DNA of 64,000 nucleotides from Paracoccaceae bacterium (lineage in GTDB: Bacteria; Pseudomonadota; Alphaproteobacteria; Rhizobiales; Stappiaceae): contig JABXHV010000069.1 in assembly GCA_013373445.1 (NCBI GenBank), positions 1-64,000 on the forward strand. The letters run 5' to 3'. The notes beneath the pieces are model-generated. The model was not told where the DNA came from. It did no database searches and was given only the letters and a program-made list of their open reading frames with translations. Made by a program: the position numbers and the translations under genes. Below, one piece after another: positions 8,807 to 17,476 of the stretch (the stretch's first letter is position 1; the number at the start of each line of letters is the position of its first letter).

Positions 8807-8843
8807 TGGTGCCGCTGATTGGACTCGAACCTACGACCCCATC
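8807..8843 (-). other. degenerate tRNA 3'-end (T-arm, acceptor strand and CCA), att-like
   Basis: Read on the minus strand this gives the end of a variable loop, a T-arm with TTCGAGT loop and an acceptor half ending GCGGCACCA. It matches the 3' end of the tRNA-Thr gene 1.6 kb away at most positions but differs in both strands of the T stem, which contains a mismatch. There is no D-arm or matching 5' acceptor strand, so it is not a tRNA gene. It is best explained as the remnant of an integration site. Confidence 0.6.
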
Positions 8844-8849
8844 TTTGCG

Positions 8850-8973
8850 GACTCATCCCATTTTTAGCGGGTTTTAAAGCTGGACTTCAGGCGGGGACTT
8901 TCAGTTTCATAGCAGGCGCAATACCGCCGATGGCCATGCTGGGCCGCTCATCGTTATATGTCCATAGCCGGTT
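8850..8973 (-). mobile_element. IS3-family right-end remnant with transposase C-terminus
   Basis: The last about 28 codons of the minus-strand frame ending at 8887 read as the C terminus of an IS3-family OrfB transposase (LWTYNDERPSMAIGGI and then APAMKLK). Just beyond the stop, CCCATTTTTAGCGGG resembles the terminal inverted repeat of such elements. Nothing of the DDE catalytic core, OrfA or the left end is present. The remnant abuts the tRNA-like fragment. Confidence 0.6.
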
Positions 8974-9138
8974 TGGGACGTGATCGGCACGCTTTGAGTT
9001 AATCCGCATGCGCATCACCAGCGCGATCAGGCCCAGGACGAAGGCGGGCGGGACAACCAGCCAGAGCATTTTCATCCAGTCCGATAGCGACTGGTATCTG
9101 TCGAAGAAATCCTGCCAGAAGTTATAGTCGCCCTCCAT
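8887..9138 (-). pseudogene. small membrane protein gene truncated and fused to IS3 transposase tail
   Basis: The frame starts at the ATG at 9138 with GGGAG upstream. It encodes an acidic/aromatic N terminus (MEGDYNFWQDFFDRYQSL), one strong membrane segment (about residues 25-45) and a basic MRMRINSKR end, then runs without a stop into the IS3 transposase tail. The first 50 residues resemble small single-pass proteins common in rhizobia and their prophages. The chimera is most simply an insertion that removed the original 3' end, so the product is unlikely to have a selected C terminus. It could still be a functional small membrane protein. Confidence 0.45.
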
Positions 9139-9170
9139 GCGATCACTCCCCAATTCGTTTCAAATGAAAA

Positions 9171-9198
9171 CGGCCACCAGAGATTTCTCTGGCAGCCG
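9171..9198. other. strong imperfect palindrome (hairpin)
   Basis: CCAGAGA-TT-TCTCTGG (9177-9192) is a perfect 7-bp inverted repeat. It is extended by CGGC/GCCG arms across a symmetrical CA/CA mismatch to 28 bp. It lies 33-60 bases upstream of the minus-strand start at 9138, so it may form an RNA hairpin in that leader or be a recombination or terminator structure of the element. Confidence 0.4.
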
Positions 9199-9321
9199 GG
9201 GAGTTCGTAAGCCGCACGAAGACGACCGCAATGACCTTTAGGCCGGAGCCCTGGACATGCGCCATTGCCTCCCCGACCATAAGGTTGAGGAGGCATCATC
9301 ACGGTTGATGCCAACCGCTTC

Positions 9322-9534
9322 GTGAGGGGTTACGACGCCCCGAGATTGGCCGATAACCAATCCTGGAGCGCACCTTATTATGATGTGGGGGCGATCGAAA
9401 GTGGAGATTTAGAATGGGGCAAAGGCGTTGATACGGACAAAGCCGTCATTTCATTGTATACGTTTATAGAACAGCGGTATGACCTGAGATACAGTTGGCA
9501 GCCATTGAGTACGCGTATTTTTAACAATGATTGA
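9322..9534 (+). CDS. hypothetical protein, 70 codons
   Basis: An open frame with a GTG start and no convincing ribosome site. Composition is AT-leaning, like the orphan gene that follows 6 bp later. No motif is recognised; the protein is rich in aromatic and acidic residues. The frame is open upstream only to about 9289, so the start is uncertain. It may be a remnant 3' end of a longer gene rather than a working one. Confidence 0.25.
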   Translation: MRGYDAPRLADNQSWSAPYYDVGAIESGDLEWGKGVDTDKAVISLYTFIEQRYDLRYSWQPLSTRIFNND

Positions 9535-9540
9535 GATACA

Positions 9541-10350
9541 ATGGCTATTGATGAGCATACTTTGATACAGAAGCTCGCCTTTGCTTTTTTTGGCGATGCT
9601 TCAGCGCAGTCTCTTCGAAATTTAGAAAAAGTACTGAATGAGAATTCCCATTTGTTCGGGAAAACACATCCAAACAGACCGAAGCGTAGTCAAGTTGCGG
9701 AATGGATGAAGGGTCGCCCAATCCAGAAACTGGGGCACTATCGATATTTCAAATTCGTGATTGATGAACAAACCTCCGACGACGACGTGTATCGGTCACT
9801 AAAGCCGGACCAAAAAAAGGTATTCAAACAAATTGGTCGGCTTTTAGCTAAACGGATTGCCGCATTTGATAGCAAAGAAATCGGAACGCAGGCTGCCAAT
9901 CGAGTGGGCGGAACTCGATTACTGCAGGTAAAGCTAATCTATGACTCCTTGGCAGATAGCCTGGCCACTGCACGAGATGATTTGGTGGAGGAGCGTCCCA
10001 ATCACCCAGATAGCGTAGTCGCAATTCAAAAGTCTGTTGAGCTAATTGACATGGTTCAAAATCACATCAGTCGCATTGATGCAGTGGTAGTCACCTCTCT
10101 TGGTGCTGATCAAAATGACAATGATTTGGATGTTAGGACAACGCTCGAATTGGTTGCAGATGAATTTCGGGAATGGATAATAGAAAACAAACCTGAGGTG
10201 GTTGATGCTGTAATGCGGCTCACACCTGCTACAGCATTTCTAGGGATGCTCGGTGTTGCCGGAGCGAATATGGCGTGGGCTACTCCAATCGTTCTTGCAA
10301 TATGCGGAGGTAAGTCAGTAGTCGATATTGTCAAAAACATGAAAAATTGA
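9541..10350 (+). CDS. orphan hypothetical protein with C-terminal membrane segment
   Basis: 269 aa, not recognised. Residues 1-75 form a basic, possibly helical DNA- or protein-binding-like region (RPKRSQVAEWMKGRP at about 46-60). Residues 85-215 are predicted mostly helical and charged, and 228-256 is one strongly hydrophobic segment (LTPATAFLGMLGVAGANMAW) followed by a short basic tail. Base composition is clearly more AT-rich than the surrounding chromosome and codon use differs, which together with the tRNA-Thr on its right suggests horizontal origin. A soluble sensor with a membrane-anchoring tail would fit, as in some small defence effectors, but no known catalytic motif is visible and no partner gene is clear. 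Function unknown. Confidence 0.7.
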   Translation: MAIDEHTLIQKLAFAFFGDASAQSLRNLEKVLNENSHLFGKTHPNRPKRSQVAEWMKGRPIQKLGHYRYFKFVIDEQTSDDDVYRSLKPDQKKVFKQIGRLLAKRIAAFDSKEIGTQAANRVGGTRLLQVKLIYDSLADSLATARDDLVEERPNHPDSVVAIQKSVELIDMVQNHISRIDAVVVTSLGADQNDNDLDVRTTLELVADEFREWIIENKPEVVDAVMRLTPATAFLGMLGVAGANMAWATPIVLAICGGKSVVDIVKNMKN

Positions 10351-10451
10351 CCCCTTAAGATGAGGTACAATTATCATCATGAAATCCGGCTCCAATAGGA
10401 GCTAAGCAGCCATTGTTACCGCTGGATTTATTGAACTGTTCATGGAAGGGC

Positions 10452-10527
10452 TGGTGCCGCTTACGTGACTCGAACACGTGACCCCATCATTACGAATGAT
10501 GTGCTCTACCAACTGAGCTAAAGCGGC
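10452..10527 (-). tRNA. tRNA-Thr (anticodon CGT)
   Basis: Full cloverleaf on the minus strand: acceptor GCCGCTT/AAGCGGC, D-loop AGCTCAGTTGGTAGAGC, anticodon stem CATCA/TGATG around the loop TTCGTAA (anticodon CGT, reading ACG), T stem ACGTG/CACGT around TTCGAGT, discriminator A. CCA is encoded (10452-10454). Its 3' end faces the AT-rich insertion and the tRNA-like fragment at 8807, as expected for a tRNA used as an integration target. Confidence 0.95.
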
Positions 10528-10695
10528 TTATCCATTCAGCAGACCGGGCGAAACGCCCGATGCCTTGAGGGGACAAATGGCTAATTACCCAAGCAAAGAA
10601 ATTTATGCAAGCCACTTGAATGAAAGGTTCTGGAAAGCGGCCTGAAAAATTCAGATGCGTGTTTTCGCAAGCCGTTCAAAGACGTCTCGTGCTCA

Positions 10696-12684
10696 CTAGT
10701 TGAACAAACGAGGCTTTGGCGGTTGATCATCGTCCTCATCCTGGGGTCCCGGATCATCCGGCATGCGCCCAAACGGCAGCGAGATTGGCTTTCCAAGATC
10801 ATCTTCGTCATCGTCCGCATCGACAACCATATCGATCGGGATCGGCGCTTGCCGTTCTGATGGCGCGTTCTTTGTTTCATCTGGCTTTTGAGAAGGCTGG
10901 CTTTCTTTCGCTTGTGCTTCGGGCTTTTCCGGCGTTTCTGATTTTTCAGACGTCGCAGATTTTTCTGTTGCGGCCCCCTCAACGGAGGACGCCTTAACAG
11001 CCGATTCATCAGGCTCAGACGTCGCGGCTACAGCAGGCTTGGCGGCTTGCTCTGTCTTTTTCGCAGACTGTGTCTCAACCTTTGCAGCTTCAGCCTTTTG
11101 GGCTTCACGCTTCGCAGCTTCGGCTTTTTTCAACTCAGCTTGCTTCGCCTCAGCTTGCTTTGCGGCCACAGTTGCCGCCTCTGCCTTTGCAGCTTCCGCC
11201 TTTTTGGCCTCAGCAGCTTTTGCAAGATCCGCATCTACACCTTTCGCAGACGCCGGCTCATGCTCAACGTCGAGAACCTTGGTAGCGTCAAGATCATGCT
11301 CACCGGAGACATCGTCCATGTCTTCTGCGCTCATAACAGTCAGCGCAGGAGGCGCCTCGAACATGGCCTCCTCGAGCACCAGCGCGCCATCGTCATCGGC
11401 CTGGCCATCAGGAGGTGTTTGCCATTCAAAAGCATCCAGCCGGCCGGTCACCGGAGAGACAGGCTGCCACTCACGCGACACAATGCCGTCGGCAATCCAG
11501 GCCTTGTCCATCGGCGCATTGACCGCACGGGCAAGCCACTCACGCACACGACCACGATCACCGTATTCTGCCTCATCAAGTTCAGCCATCAACAGAAACG
11601 CAGCCCGCACGGGCGCGTTTTGCAGCACCTCTTTCAACTCGCTGCGCGCCTCATCAAATTCACGCGCTTCCAGGGCGGCACGTGCAAAGGCCAGCGCGCC
11701 GTCGGCGGAATCATGGCGTTGGCTCTTCAGATATTTCATGCGTTTCAGGCGATCACGTGCTGAATCGCCCGTCTTGATATGCGCATAGGTCTCCGCAAGA
11801 TCCGGGTGCGGAGAGATCCGCCATGTGGTCTCGACAATCTTCGAGCCCTTCCGGAATTCCGCCCGACGGGTCGCCAAACGCGCAGCAACAAGCGCTGCGG
11901 GAACAAGATCATTGGCAAGACCATGAGCTTCCTTGGCAAGTGTGTACGCCCGATCCGGTGCACCGCTTTCAAGCTCCTGCGCCAAAGCGGTCAAGAGCAC
12001 CGCCCGATGTCGGCGGTAGGTCTTCTTGTCCATCATTTTTGCAGAGTAGTTACGCTGCAACGTTTCCAGCGCGTCTTCCCAATGGGAGGCCACGGCCTGA
12101 TATCCCAGAACAGCCTTGCCGGCCCATTCAAGATCCGGCTTTTTCTTCGCCGCTTCCTCCGCATAGTGCAATGCGGCGACTGGCTCACCCTGTCGTTCGG
12201 CTTCAATGAAAAGCCCGTGAAGACCAAGCAGCTTGGTTTCATCTTCGTGCAGCATGTCTTCAAACCGTTCGCGCGCTTCCGCGTCGCGGCCAGCCAGCTG
12301 AGCTGTTTGGGCCAGCAATAACTTGGTGGCAGGTTCATTCGACAGGAACCGATCAGCATCAAGCCCGAGACGGCGCGCCCGCTTGATGTCTCCGCTGCCC
12401 AGCGCGATCAACCCATGGGACAGGGCCGAGTAGCCCTTCTTGCGGCGGCGGCGCCCGAAAAACCGGGCAATCAGACTTGGGGAACGCAAGAGTGTGACGA
12501 TCAGCCAGCCTAGACCGAAGAGGAGCAAAAAGCCGACACTGGCCAGCACCACGGCAATCACCGGCGGCTGTTCCCAAACGTACCCTCCCCAGCTGATTGA
12601 CACGACGCCCGGTAGATCTGCCATCCAGGCAAATCCCAGTGTCACTGCAAACAACAGAGCAAAAAAGAACAGGACCCGGATCAT
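10696..12684 (-). CDS. HemY N-terminal domain / TPR membrane protein
   Basis: 662 aa. Two N-terminal membrane segments (about 1-22 and 40-66) are followed by an RRRRKK cytoplasmic anchor and a HemY-N/TPR-like helical region (about 75-400). After about residue 470 the chain is low-complexity, built of repeating KAEAAK-type units and then Pro/Glu/Lys-rich stretches. HemY-type proteins are found with hemC/hemD and are considered membrane scaffolds linked to late haem synthesis; this is not the protoporphyrinogen oxidase also called HemY. The gene is 84 bp downstream of the Mic60 homologue on the same strand and probably co-transcribed with it and hemCD. Confidence 0.85.
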   Translation of the reverse strand: MIRVLFFFALLFAVTLGFAWMADLPGVVSISWGGYVWEQPPVIAVVLASVGFLLLFGLGWLIVTLLRSPSLIARFFGRRRRKKGYSALSHGLIALGSGDIKRARRLGLDADRFLSNEPATKLLLAQTAQLAGRDAEARERFEDMLHEDETKLLGLHGLFIEAERQGEPVAALHYAEEAAKKKPDLEWAGKAVLGYQAVASHWEDALETLQRNYSAKMMDKKTYRRHRAVLLTALAQELESGAPDRAYTLAKEAHGLANDLVPAALVAARLATRRAEFRKGSKIVETTWRISPHPDLAETYAHIKTGDSARDRLKRMKYLKSQRHDSADGALAFARAALEAREFDEARSELKEVLQNAPVRAAFLLMAELDEAEYGDRGRVREWLARAVNAPMDKAWIADGIVSREWQPVSPVTGRLDAFEWQTPPDGQADDDGALVLEEAMFEAPPALTVMSAEDMDDVSGEHDLDATKVLDVEHEPASAKGVDADLAKAAEAKKAEAAKAEAATVAAKQAEAKQAELKKAEAAKREAQKAEAAKVETQSAKKTEQAAKPAVAATSEPDESAVKASSVEGAATEKSATSEKSETPEKPEAQAKESQPSQKPDETKNAPSERQAPIPIDMVVDADDDEDDLGKPISLPFGRMPDDPGPQDEDDDQPPKPRLFN

Positions 12685-12768
12685 TCGGTACGCTCCTCAC
12701 TTGGGTCAAACAGTTTGACCCTTTGAATTCATCCCGCCTGCGAAGACGGAAAACTCACACCACCGCGC

Positions 12769-14445
12769 TCAACCGTCGGACTTCGACAAGATAGCAAGCA
12801 CCTTGGACGTGGCTTCGGCAGTCAACTTGTCCGCAGCAACGCGAACGGATGCCCGATCAGCCCAGTCCGCGCCAACCGCCTTGGCGGGATCAGGCAGCTG
12901 CTCATAAGCCGTCAGGGCAGCCTCAAGATCACCCGACTGCACGGATTTTTCCATTCGGCTCAACAGTGCTTCGGGACCTGTGCCATCCTCGTCGCCTGGA
13001 CCCCGAACGGCCATGATGGCCTTCGCGCTTGCCAGAAGATTCCCAAGCACATCAGTGGTTTCGCCCGGCTTGACGATTTTCGCAAACATTCCACGCGCAA
13101 CGGACGGAAATTCGGCAACCAGCTGCGGCAACGGGGTAACCCCGTCACGAGCATGAGCAGCAAGAACAGACACATCCATGTCATCGGGCAGAACAGCCTG
13201 AACTGCAGCCAACTCAGTCTGATAACCACGCCCCGCATCAAGAGAAGTCTTGAGAGAAGACACCGCAACGGCAAGCGCCGCGATCTCCTGGGCATTGGCG
13301 TCGCCAAGACGATTTTCAAGCGCCATCACGCGTGCATCGACTGACAGCACATCCGCCGTGAGGCCATCCACCATGGCAGTCTGCCCCTCAACCAGCACAT
13401 CAAAGGCATCACTCGTTGTCTTGAGCATAGTCTGCAGCGACTCAGTCTTTGTCTCCAGACCGCTTACCCGCTCCGTAAGCTGCGTTGCACCATCAGCATC
13501 AGCGGCCTCGCCAACACCAAGTTGCGTTTCAAGGCTAGCCACCCTTTGCTCAAGAGCAGTCGCCATCTCGCCGCCACTTGTCTTTTGCAGATCGGCAACA
13601 GAGGCCTTAAGTGCTTGCAGATCACGTCCGACGACCGCAACAATCGATCCGGGTGCCGATTTGGAAAGATCCGAAACCTTATCTTCCAGCGCACTAATCT
13701 GCTTCAACAGGTCTTCCTGTGGAGTTGTAAGGCTTGCCGACAATTCATCCAGTTTGCTTTCAAGCGCAGCAACCTTATCCTGGGCAGCTTGAAGCGCAGC
13801 CGTTTCAGAGGGCGACGCTTCCAGTTTCAAAAAACCCGCCATGTGCAGACCATAGGCAAGACCCAAAACAACAACGCCGCCCGCAATAGCGGCGAATGTT
13901 ACCGCGACCACACCGGCACCAGACTTAGCAGACTTGCCAGATTTGTCAGTGTTGTCTGGCTTCGCCGCTGCTTTCACCGCAGATGCAGTCTTGGCACTCT
14001 CGGGTTTTGGAGAATCAGGCTTTGGTCCATCTGACTTGGAGCTGCTCGCATCAGAACTCGAGGCCGCAGGTTTCTGGGTGTTGTCCGTTCCGGACTTCGC
14101 GTTTCCAGAGGCTGCAGTAGAAGCAGCAGCAGCTGATGCTGCGCTGGAAGCTCGTTTTGACTGTGATGCAGCAGACGCAGCGCCCGGAGCTTTTACACTG
14201 CCAGCTGCTGGAGTTGCCGATGGTTTCGCAGTTGCGCCGGCTTGAGCGCCTGCAGAAGATGGTGTCGGCTGTGTGGCGGCCGGTTTGGAACGTGTCTTGT
14301 CCGCTTCAAGATCAATCGTTACAGCGCGCTTTGGCGGCGCTGTCTTCGCGGCCTGTGGTGAGACTTTCTCAGTTTTGGGACCTGCGCCAGAATCGGTCCC
14401 AGCACCGGTGGGCTTGCTGCCGGTAGGTTCCTTATCCGTCGTCAT
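12769..14445 (-). CDS. alphaproteobacterial Mic60 (mitofilin-like, COG4223) protein
   Basis: 558 aa. Residues 1-180 are disordered and rich in Ala, Ser, Lys and Pro; a single membrane segment follows at about 180-205 (GVVAVTFAAIAGGVVVLGLA), then a long coiled coil (about 215-400) and a compact helical C-terminal domain. This is the layout of alphaproteobacterial Mic60, the relative of mitochondrial mitofilin that shapes crista junctions and, in bacteria, intracytoplasmic membranes and envelope contacts. Location between hemD and the HemY-type gene is the known context for this family. The sequence is weakly conserved, so the call depends on architecture and neighbours. Confidence 0.8.
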   Translation of the reverse strand: MTTDKEPTGSKPTGAGTDSGAGPKTEKVSPQAAKTAPPKRAVTIDLEADKTRSKPAATQPTPSSAGAQAGATAKPSATPAAGSVKAPGAASAASQSKRASSAASAAAASTAASGNAKSGTDNTQKPAASSSDASSSKSDGPKPDSPKPESAKTASAVKAAAKPDNTDKSGKSAKSGAGVVAVTFAAIAGGVVVLGLAYGLHMAGFLKLEASPSETAALQAAQDKVAALESKLDELSASLTTPQEDLLKQISALEDKVSDLSKSAPGSIVAVVGRDLQALKASVADLQKTSGGEMATALEQRVASLETQLGVGEAADADGATQLTERVSGLETKTESLQTMLKTTSDAFDVLVEGQTAMVDGLTADVLSVDARVMALENRLGDANAQEIAALAVAVSSLKTSLDAGRGYQTELAAVQAVLPDDMDVSVLAAHARDGVTPLPQLVAEFPSVARGMFAKIVKPGETTDVLGNLLASAKAIMAVRGPGDEDGTGPEALLSRMEKSVQSGDLEAALTAYEQLPDPAKAVGADWADRASVRVAADKLTAEATSKVLAILSKSDG

Positions 14446-14569
14446 GATCGTCTCCTAAGCCTGTTCTTTTTGGCCTGTCAGAAATTACTATACACCCAGC
14501 TTTATGAATCGATAGCGAATCCGGGCCGAAATTCCTGCAATGCAATAAACTACGACTCCCCCTGTTGGG

Positions 14570-15277
14570 TTAACACAAGCTTAACGCAGCTTTGAGGACG
14601 TCATCTTCACGCGGGCGTGCTGCAATCGTGACGTTCAATCCTGCACCAAGGGGTTCCGCAGCCTGCTCTGATATGGCAACGAAAAGCAGTTTTTTCATGA
14701 CGCCTGCAGAGCCTGCCGCCGCCATCAACTTTCGAAAAACCTGTGCAGATCTCGCAGAATAGATCAGGACAATAAATATCTCACCTGCCTGGAGAGCTGT
14801 CAGCGTCTCTGTCGGGAACGCCTTGGCCTCTTCCATGCTGTAGATCTCCTCCAGCACGCAGGACAGTCCAAACTCAGCAAGTCGCTCTTCCAGTTTACCT
14901 CGACGATCTCGCGCTGCAAGGTAAAGTATCTTTCCGCTTGAAACATGAGCCCCGATCAACGCGCACAGATCTTCGACATCACCATCTGCCGAGTAAACCA
15001 TTTCGAACCCGAGTTCACGAAATGCTTCTGCTGTACGGTCTCCGACGGCAAACACAGGCAGGCGTCGCAACAGCGGCAGCTGTGGGTGGGTTTGAAGCAG
15101 ACCAGCAACCCGCTGACTTGTGGCCGAAAGACCAGACACTTGGTCAAGGTCGAACCAACGCGCCGACAGGTCCGTAAGGCTCAACATTGGAGCCGTGATA
15201 ACATCTTGTCCCAGCGCCATAAGGCGCTCGCCAGTCTGCTGGCATTCCGGTTCAGGTCGTGTGACGAGAAACCGCAT
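14570..15277 (-). CDS. hemD: uroporphyrinogen-III synthase HemD
   Basis: 235 aa, typical length for HemD, beginning with the family-type MRFLVTRPEPECQQTGERL. The protein cyclises hydroxymethylbilane to uroporphyrinogen III with inversion of ring D, the branch point for haem and cobalamin. HemD has poorly conserved residues, so the strongest support is direct continuation from hemC (5-bp gap) on the same strand. The product also feeds the cobalamin pathway whose chelatase genes lie at the other end of the window. Confidence 0.88.
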   Translation of the reverse strand: MRFLVTRPEPECQQTGERLMALGQDVITAPMLSLTDLSARWFDLDQVSGLSATSQRVAGLLQTHPQLPLLRRLPVFAVGDRTAEAFRELGFEMVYSADGDVEDLCALIGAHVSSGKILYLAARDRRGKLEERLAEFGLSCVLEEIYSMEEAKAFPTETLTALQAGEIFIVLIYSARSAQVFRKLMAAAGSAGVMKKLLFVAISEQAAEPLGAGLNVTIAARPREDDVLKAALSLC

Positions 15278-15282
15278 TCACG

Positions 15283-16209
15283 TCACTCTGCAAGAAAGCC
15301 GGGACCGGCCTTTGCCTTCAGCTCTTCGCCAGCAGCCAATCCAAGAGCAAAGGCCTGATCCAGGGGACCTTCAATGCACACTTCATGCGACTGAGACCCA
15401 TCCGGTTTGAGAACGATCCCTTTCAATGTCAGCAAATCACCTTCAATGGTCGCCAGCCCACCGATTGGAGTGCGGCAGGAGCCATCAAGAACGCTCAAGA
15501 ACGCCCGTTCTGCAGTCAAACGAATTTCCGTTTCCCGGTCATGGATCGGCGCCAGCATTGCAAGGGTTGCCTCATCATCGATCCGGCTCTCAATACAAAT
15601 CGCCCCCTGACCAACTGCGGGCAAAAACTCGTCCACCTCCAAAAGCGCAGCAACTTCTTCCGTCAAACCCAGGCGTTTCATTCCCGCATAGGCAAGCAAA
15701 GTGGCGTCCACTTCCCCATCCCGCAACTTGCGAATACGGGTTGGCAGATTGCCGCGATACATCACAACGTCGATGTCAGGTCGCAACCGTTTAATCATTG
15801 CCTGACGCCGCAGCGAGCTGGAGCCAACGACTGCGCCCTGTGGCAAGTCCATGATTGAAGTCGCCTTCACCGACAAAAAGGCGTCACGCACATCCTCGCG
15901 CGGCAAGAACGCAGTCAATCCGAGCCCTTGCGGCAGAAACGTCGGCATATCCTTTGATGAGTGAACCGCAATATCAATACGGCCTTCAACCAGCGCTTCT
16001 TCAATCTCGAGCGTAAACAAGCCTTTTCCACCGATCTCGGACAATGGACGGTCCTGCACCTTGTCACCGGTGGTTCTGATCACCTCGATCTCGATATCAT
16101 CTTCCGACAGTGCATGCGCAGCGATCAAACGTGCCCGCGTTTCACGCGCCTGCGCCAAAGCAAGATCACTGCCACGGGTTCCAATTCTGAAAGGTTTTGA
16201 TTGCAACAA
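15283..16209 (-). CDS. hemC: porphobilinogen deaminase (hydroxymethylbilane synthase) HemC
   Basis: 308 aa. It polymerises four porphobilinogens into hydroxymethylbilane. The dipyrromethane cofactor cysteine is C245 in [10 protein letters not shown]; the N-terminal [12 protein letters not shown] and [10 protein letters not shown] motifs (D87) are intact. First gene of the hemC-hemD-mic60-hemY-type run and divergent from tsaD across 95 bp. No deviation from the family. Confidence 0.97.
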   Translation of the reverse strand: MLQSKPFRIGTRGSDLALAQARETRARLIAAHALSEDDIEIEVIRTTGDKVQDRPLSEIGGKGLFTLEIEEALVEGRIDIAVHSSKDMPTFLPQGLGLTAFLPREDVRDAFLSVKATSIMDLPQGAVVGSSSLRRQAMIKRLRPDIDVVMYRGNLPTRIRKLRDGEVDATLLAYAGMKRLGLTEEVAALLEVDEFLPAVGQGAICIESRIDDEATLAMLAPIHDRETEIRLTAERAFLSVLDGSCRTPIGGLATIEGDLLTLKGIVLKPDGSQSHEVCIEGPLDQAFALGLAAGEELKAKAGPGFLAE

Positions 16210-16304
16210 TCCACATCCTGGTGTTAGGCCCGACCATTCAGGCTATCGTAATATCCAATTGCCCAATGATAGGGCCTTGTACTCAATAGACCAACGCATC
16301 GAAC

Positions 16305-17411
16305 ATGAATTCTGAGTTTTCCAGTAGCGAAGCCAAAACACTGACTGTTTTGGGCATCGAAACGAGCTGCGATGAAACCGCTGCAGCTGTTGTGCGCTGT
16401 GCTGAAAACTCCGAGATCTTGTCCAATGTCGTCCGCTCGCAAATCGACGAGCACACCGAGTTTGGAGGCGTTGTACCCGAAATTGCGGCGCGCGCCCACA
16501 TTGAAGTCCTGGACCAGATCGTCGCAGAAGCAATGAGCGAAGCACACTGTGATTGGAGTACAATTGACGCAGTTGCCGCAACAGCAGGGCCCGGACTGAT
16601 TGGCGGCGTCATTGTGGGCCTAATGACTGCGAAGGCGATTGCGAAGGCGGCCAACAAGCCTCTCATCGCGGTCAATCATCTTGAAGGCCACGCACTCACC
16701 GCGCGACTGACCGACAATGTCGACTTTCCGTTTCTCCTGTTGTTGGTCTCCGGCGGACACAGCCAGTTTCTTCTGGTCAAAAATGTCGGCGAGTACGAGC
16801 GCCTTGGCACAACAATCGACGACGCCATCGGCGAAGCTTTCGACAAGACCGCAAAACTGCTCGGCCTGCCTTATCCCGGCGGACCTGCCGTAGAACGGCA
16901 CGCCAGGAAAGGCGATGTGACGCGTTTCAAACTGCCAAGACCGCTTCTCGACCGACCCGGTCTGGACATGTCCTTTGCCGGACTGAAAACCGCACTGCGC
17001 ACGCAGGCGCAAAAGCTTGAGCCCGTTGATGACCAGACTATCTGCGATTTGTGTGCAGCTTTTCAGCGCGCCGTTGCAGATGTACTCGCCGCCCGCACCA
17101 GAACAGCCCTGACCCTCTTCAAAGAACGCTACCAGGACACAAAACCAACGATTGTTGTTGCGGGAGGTGTTGCCGCCAATCAGGAAATTCGCTCTGCTCT
17201 GACAGGTGCAGCTGAAGAAGCCGATGCGCGATTTGTCGCCCCGCCGATGAACCTGTGCACCGACAATGCCGTCATGATCGCCTGGGCCGGCATTGAACAC
17301 ATGCGTCTTGGCCCTGTCGACGACATGGATGTCGCGCCGCGCCCTCGATGGCCGCTCGACAGCACAAGCGCCGGCGTTTTGGGAGCAGGTCGAAAGGGCG
17401 CAAAGGTCTGA
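16305..17411 (+). CDS. tsaD: tRNA N6-adenosine threonylcarbamoyltransferase TsaD
   Basis: 368 aa, ASKHA-fold Kae1/TsaD protein. It transfers the threonylcarbamoyl group from TC-AMP to A37 of ANN-decoding tRNAs. Metal ligands are H125 and H129 in NHLEGHAL, and the SGGHSQ and [12 protein letters not shown] nucleotide-site motifs are present. N-terminal [14 protein letters not shown] is diagnostic. It heads a plus-strand run of six genes and is divergent from hemC, an order common in Rhizobiales-type genomes. Confidence 0.97.
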   Translation: MNSEFSSSEAKTLTVLGIETSCDETAAAVVRCAENSEILSNVVRSQIDEHTEFGGVVPEIAARAHIEVLDQIVAEAMSEAHCDWSTIDAVAATAGPGLIGGVIVGLMTAKAIAKAANKPLIAVNHLEGHALTARLTDNVDFPFLLLLVSGGHSQFLLVKNVGEYERLGTTIDDAIGEAFDKTAKLLGLPYPGGPAVERHARKGDVTRFKLPRPLLDRPGLDMSFAGLKTALRTQAQKLEPVDDQTICDLCAAFQRAVADVLAARTRTALTLFKERYQDTKPTIVVAGGVAANQEIRSALTGAAEEADARFVAPPMNLCTDNAVMIAWAGIEHMRLGPVDDMDVAPRPRWPLDSTSAGVLGAGRKGAKV

Positions 17412-17476
17412 GCCGAGTTTATTTGGCACAACGCACCAAACGCCTGTTCCACGAATCCGAATGAACTGCTACGACG

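Larger units (their letters stand above)
8807..10527. mobile_element. small AT-rich insertion between a tRNA-Thr gene and a tRNA 3'-end copy
   Basis: The block runs from a 37-bp degenerate tRNA 3'-end (8807-8843) to the intact tRNA-Thr(CGT) gene (10452-10527), both in the same orientation. In between lie an IS3-family remnant, a truncated membrane protein gene and orphan genes that are visibly richer in A+T than the flanks. This is the architecture left by tRNA-directed integration followed by decay. No integrase is present, so the element can no longer move by itself. The chromosomal genes on both sides (GntR, HemY) belong to unrelated conserved blocks. Confidence 0.55.

Noticed and set aside
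8807..8843. functional tRNA gene
   Set aside because: Only the T-arm and 3' acceptor half exist; no D-arm, anticodon arm or pairing 5' strand, and the T stem has a mismatch.
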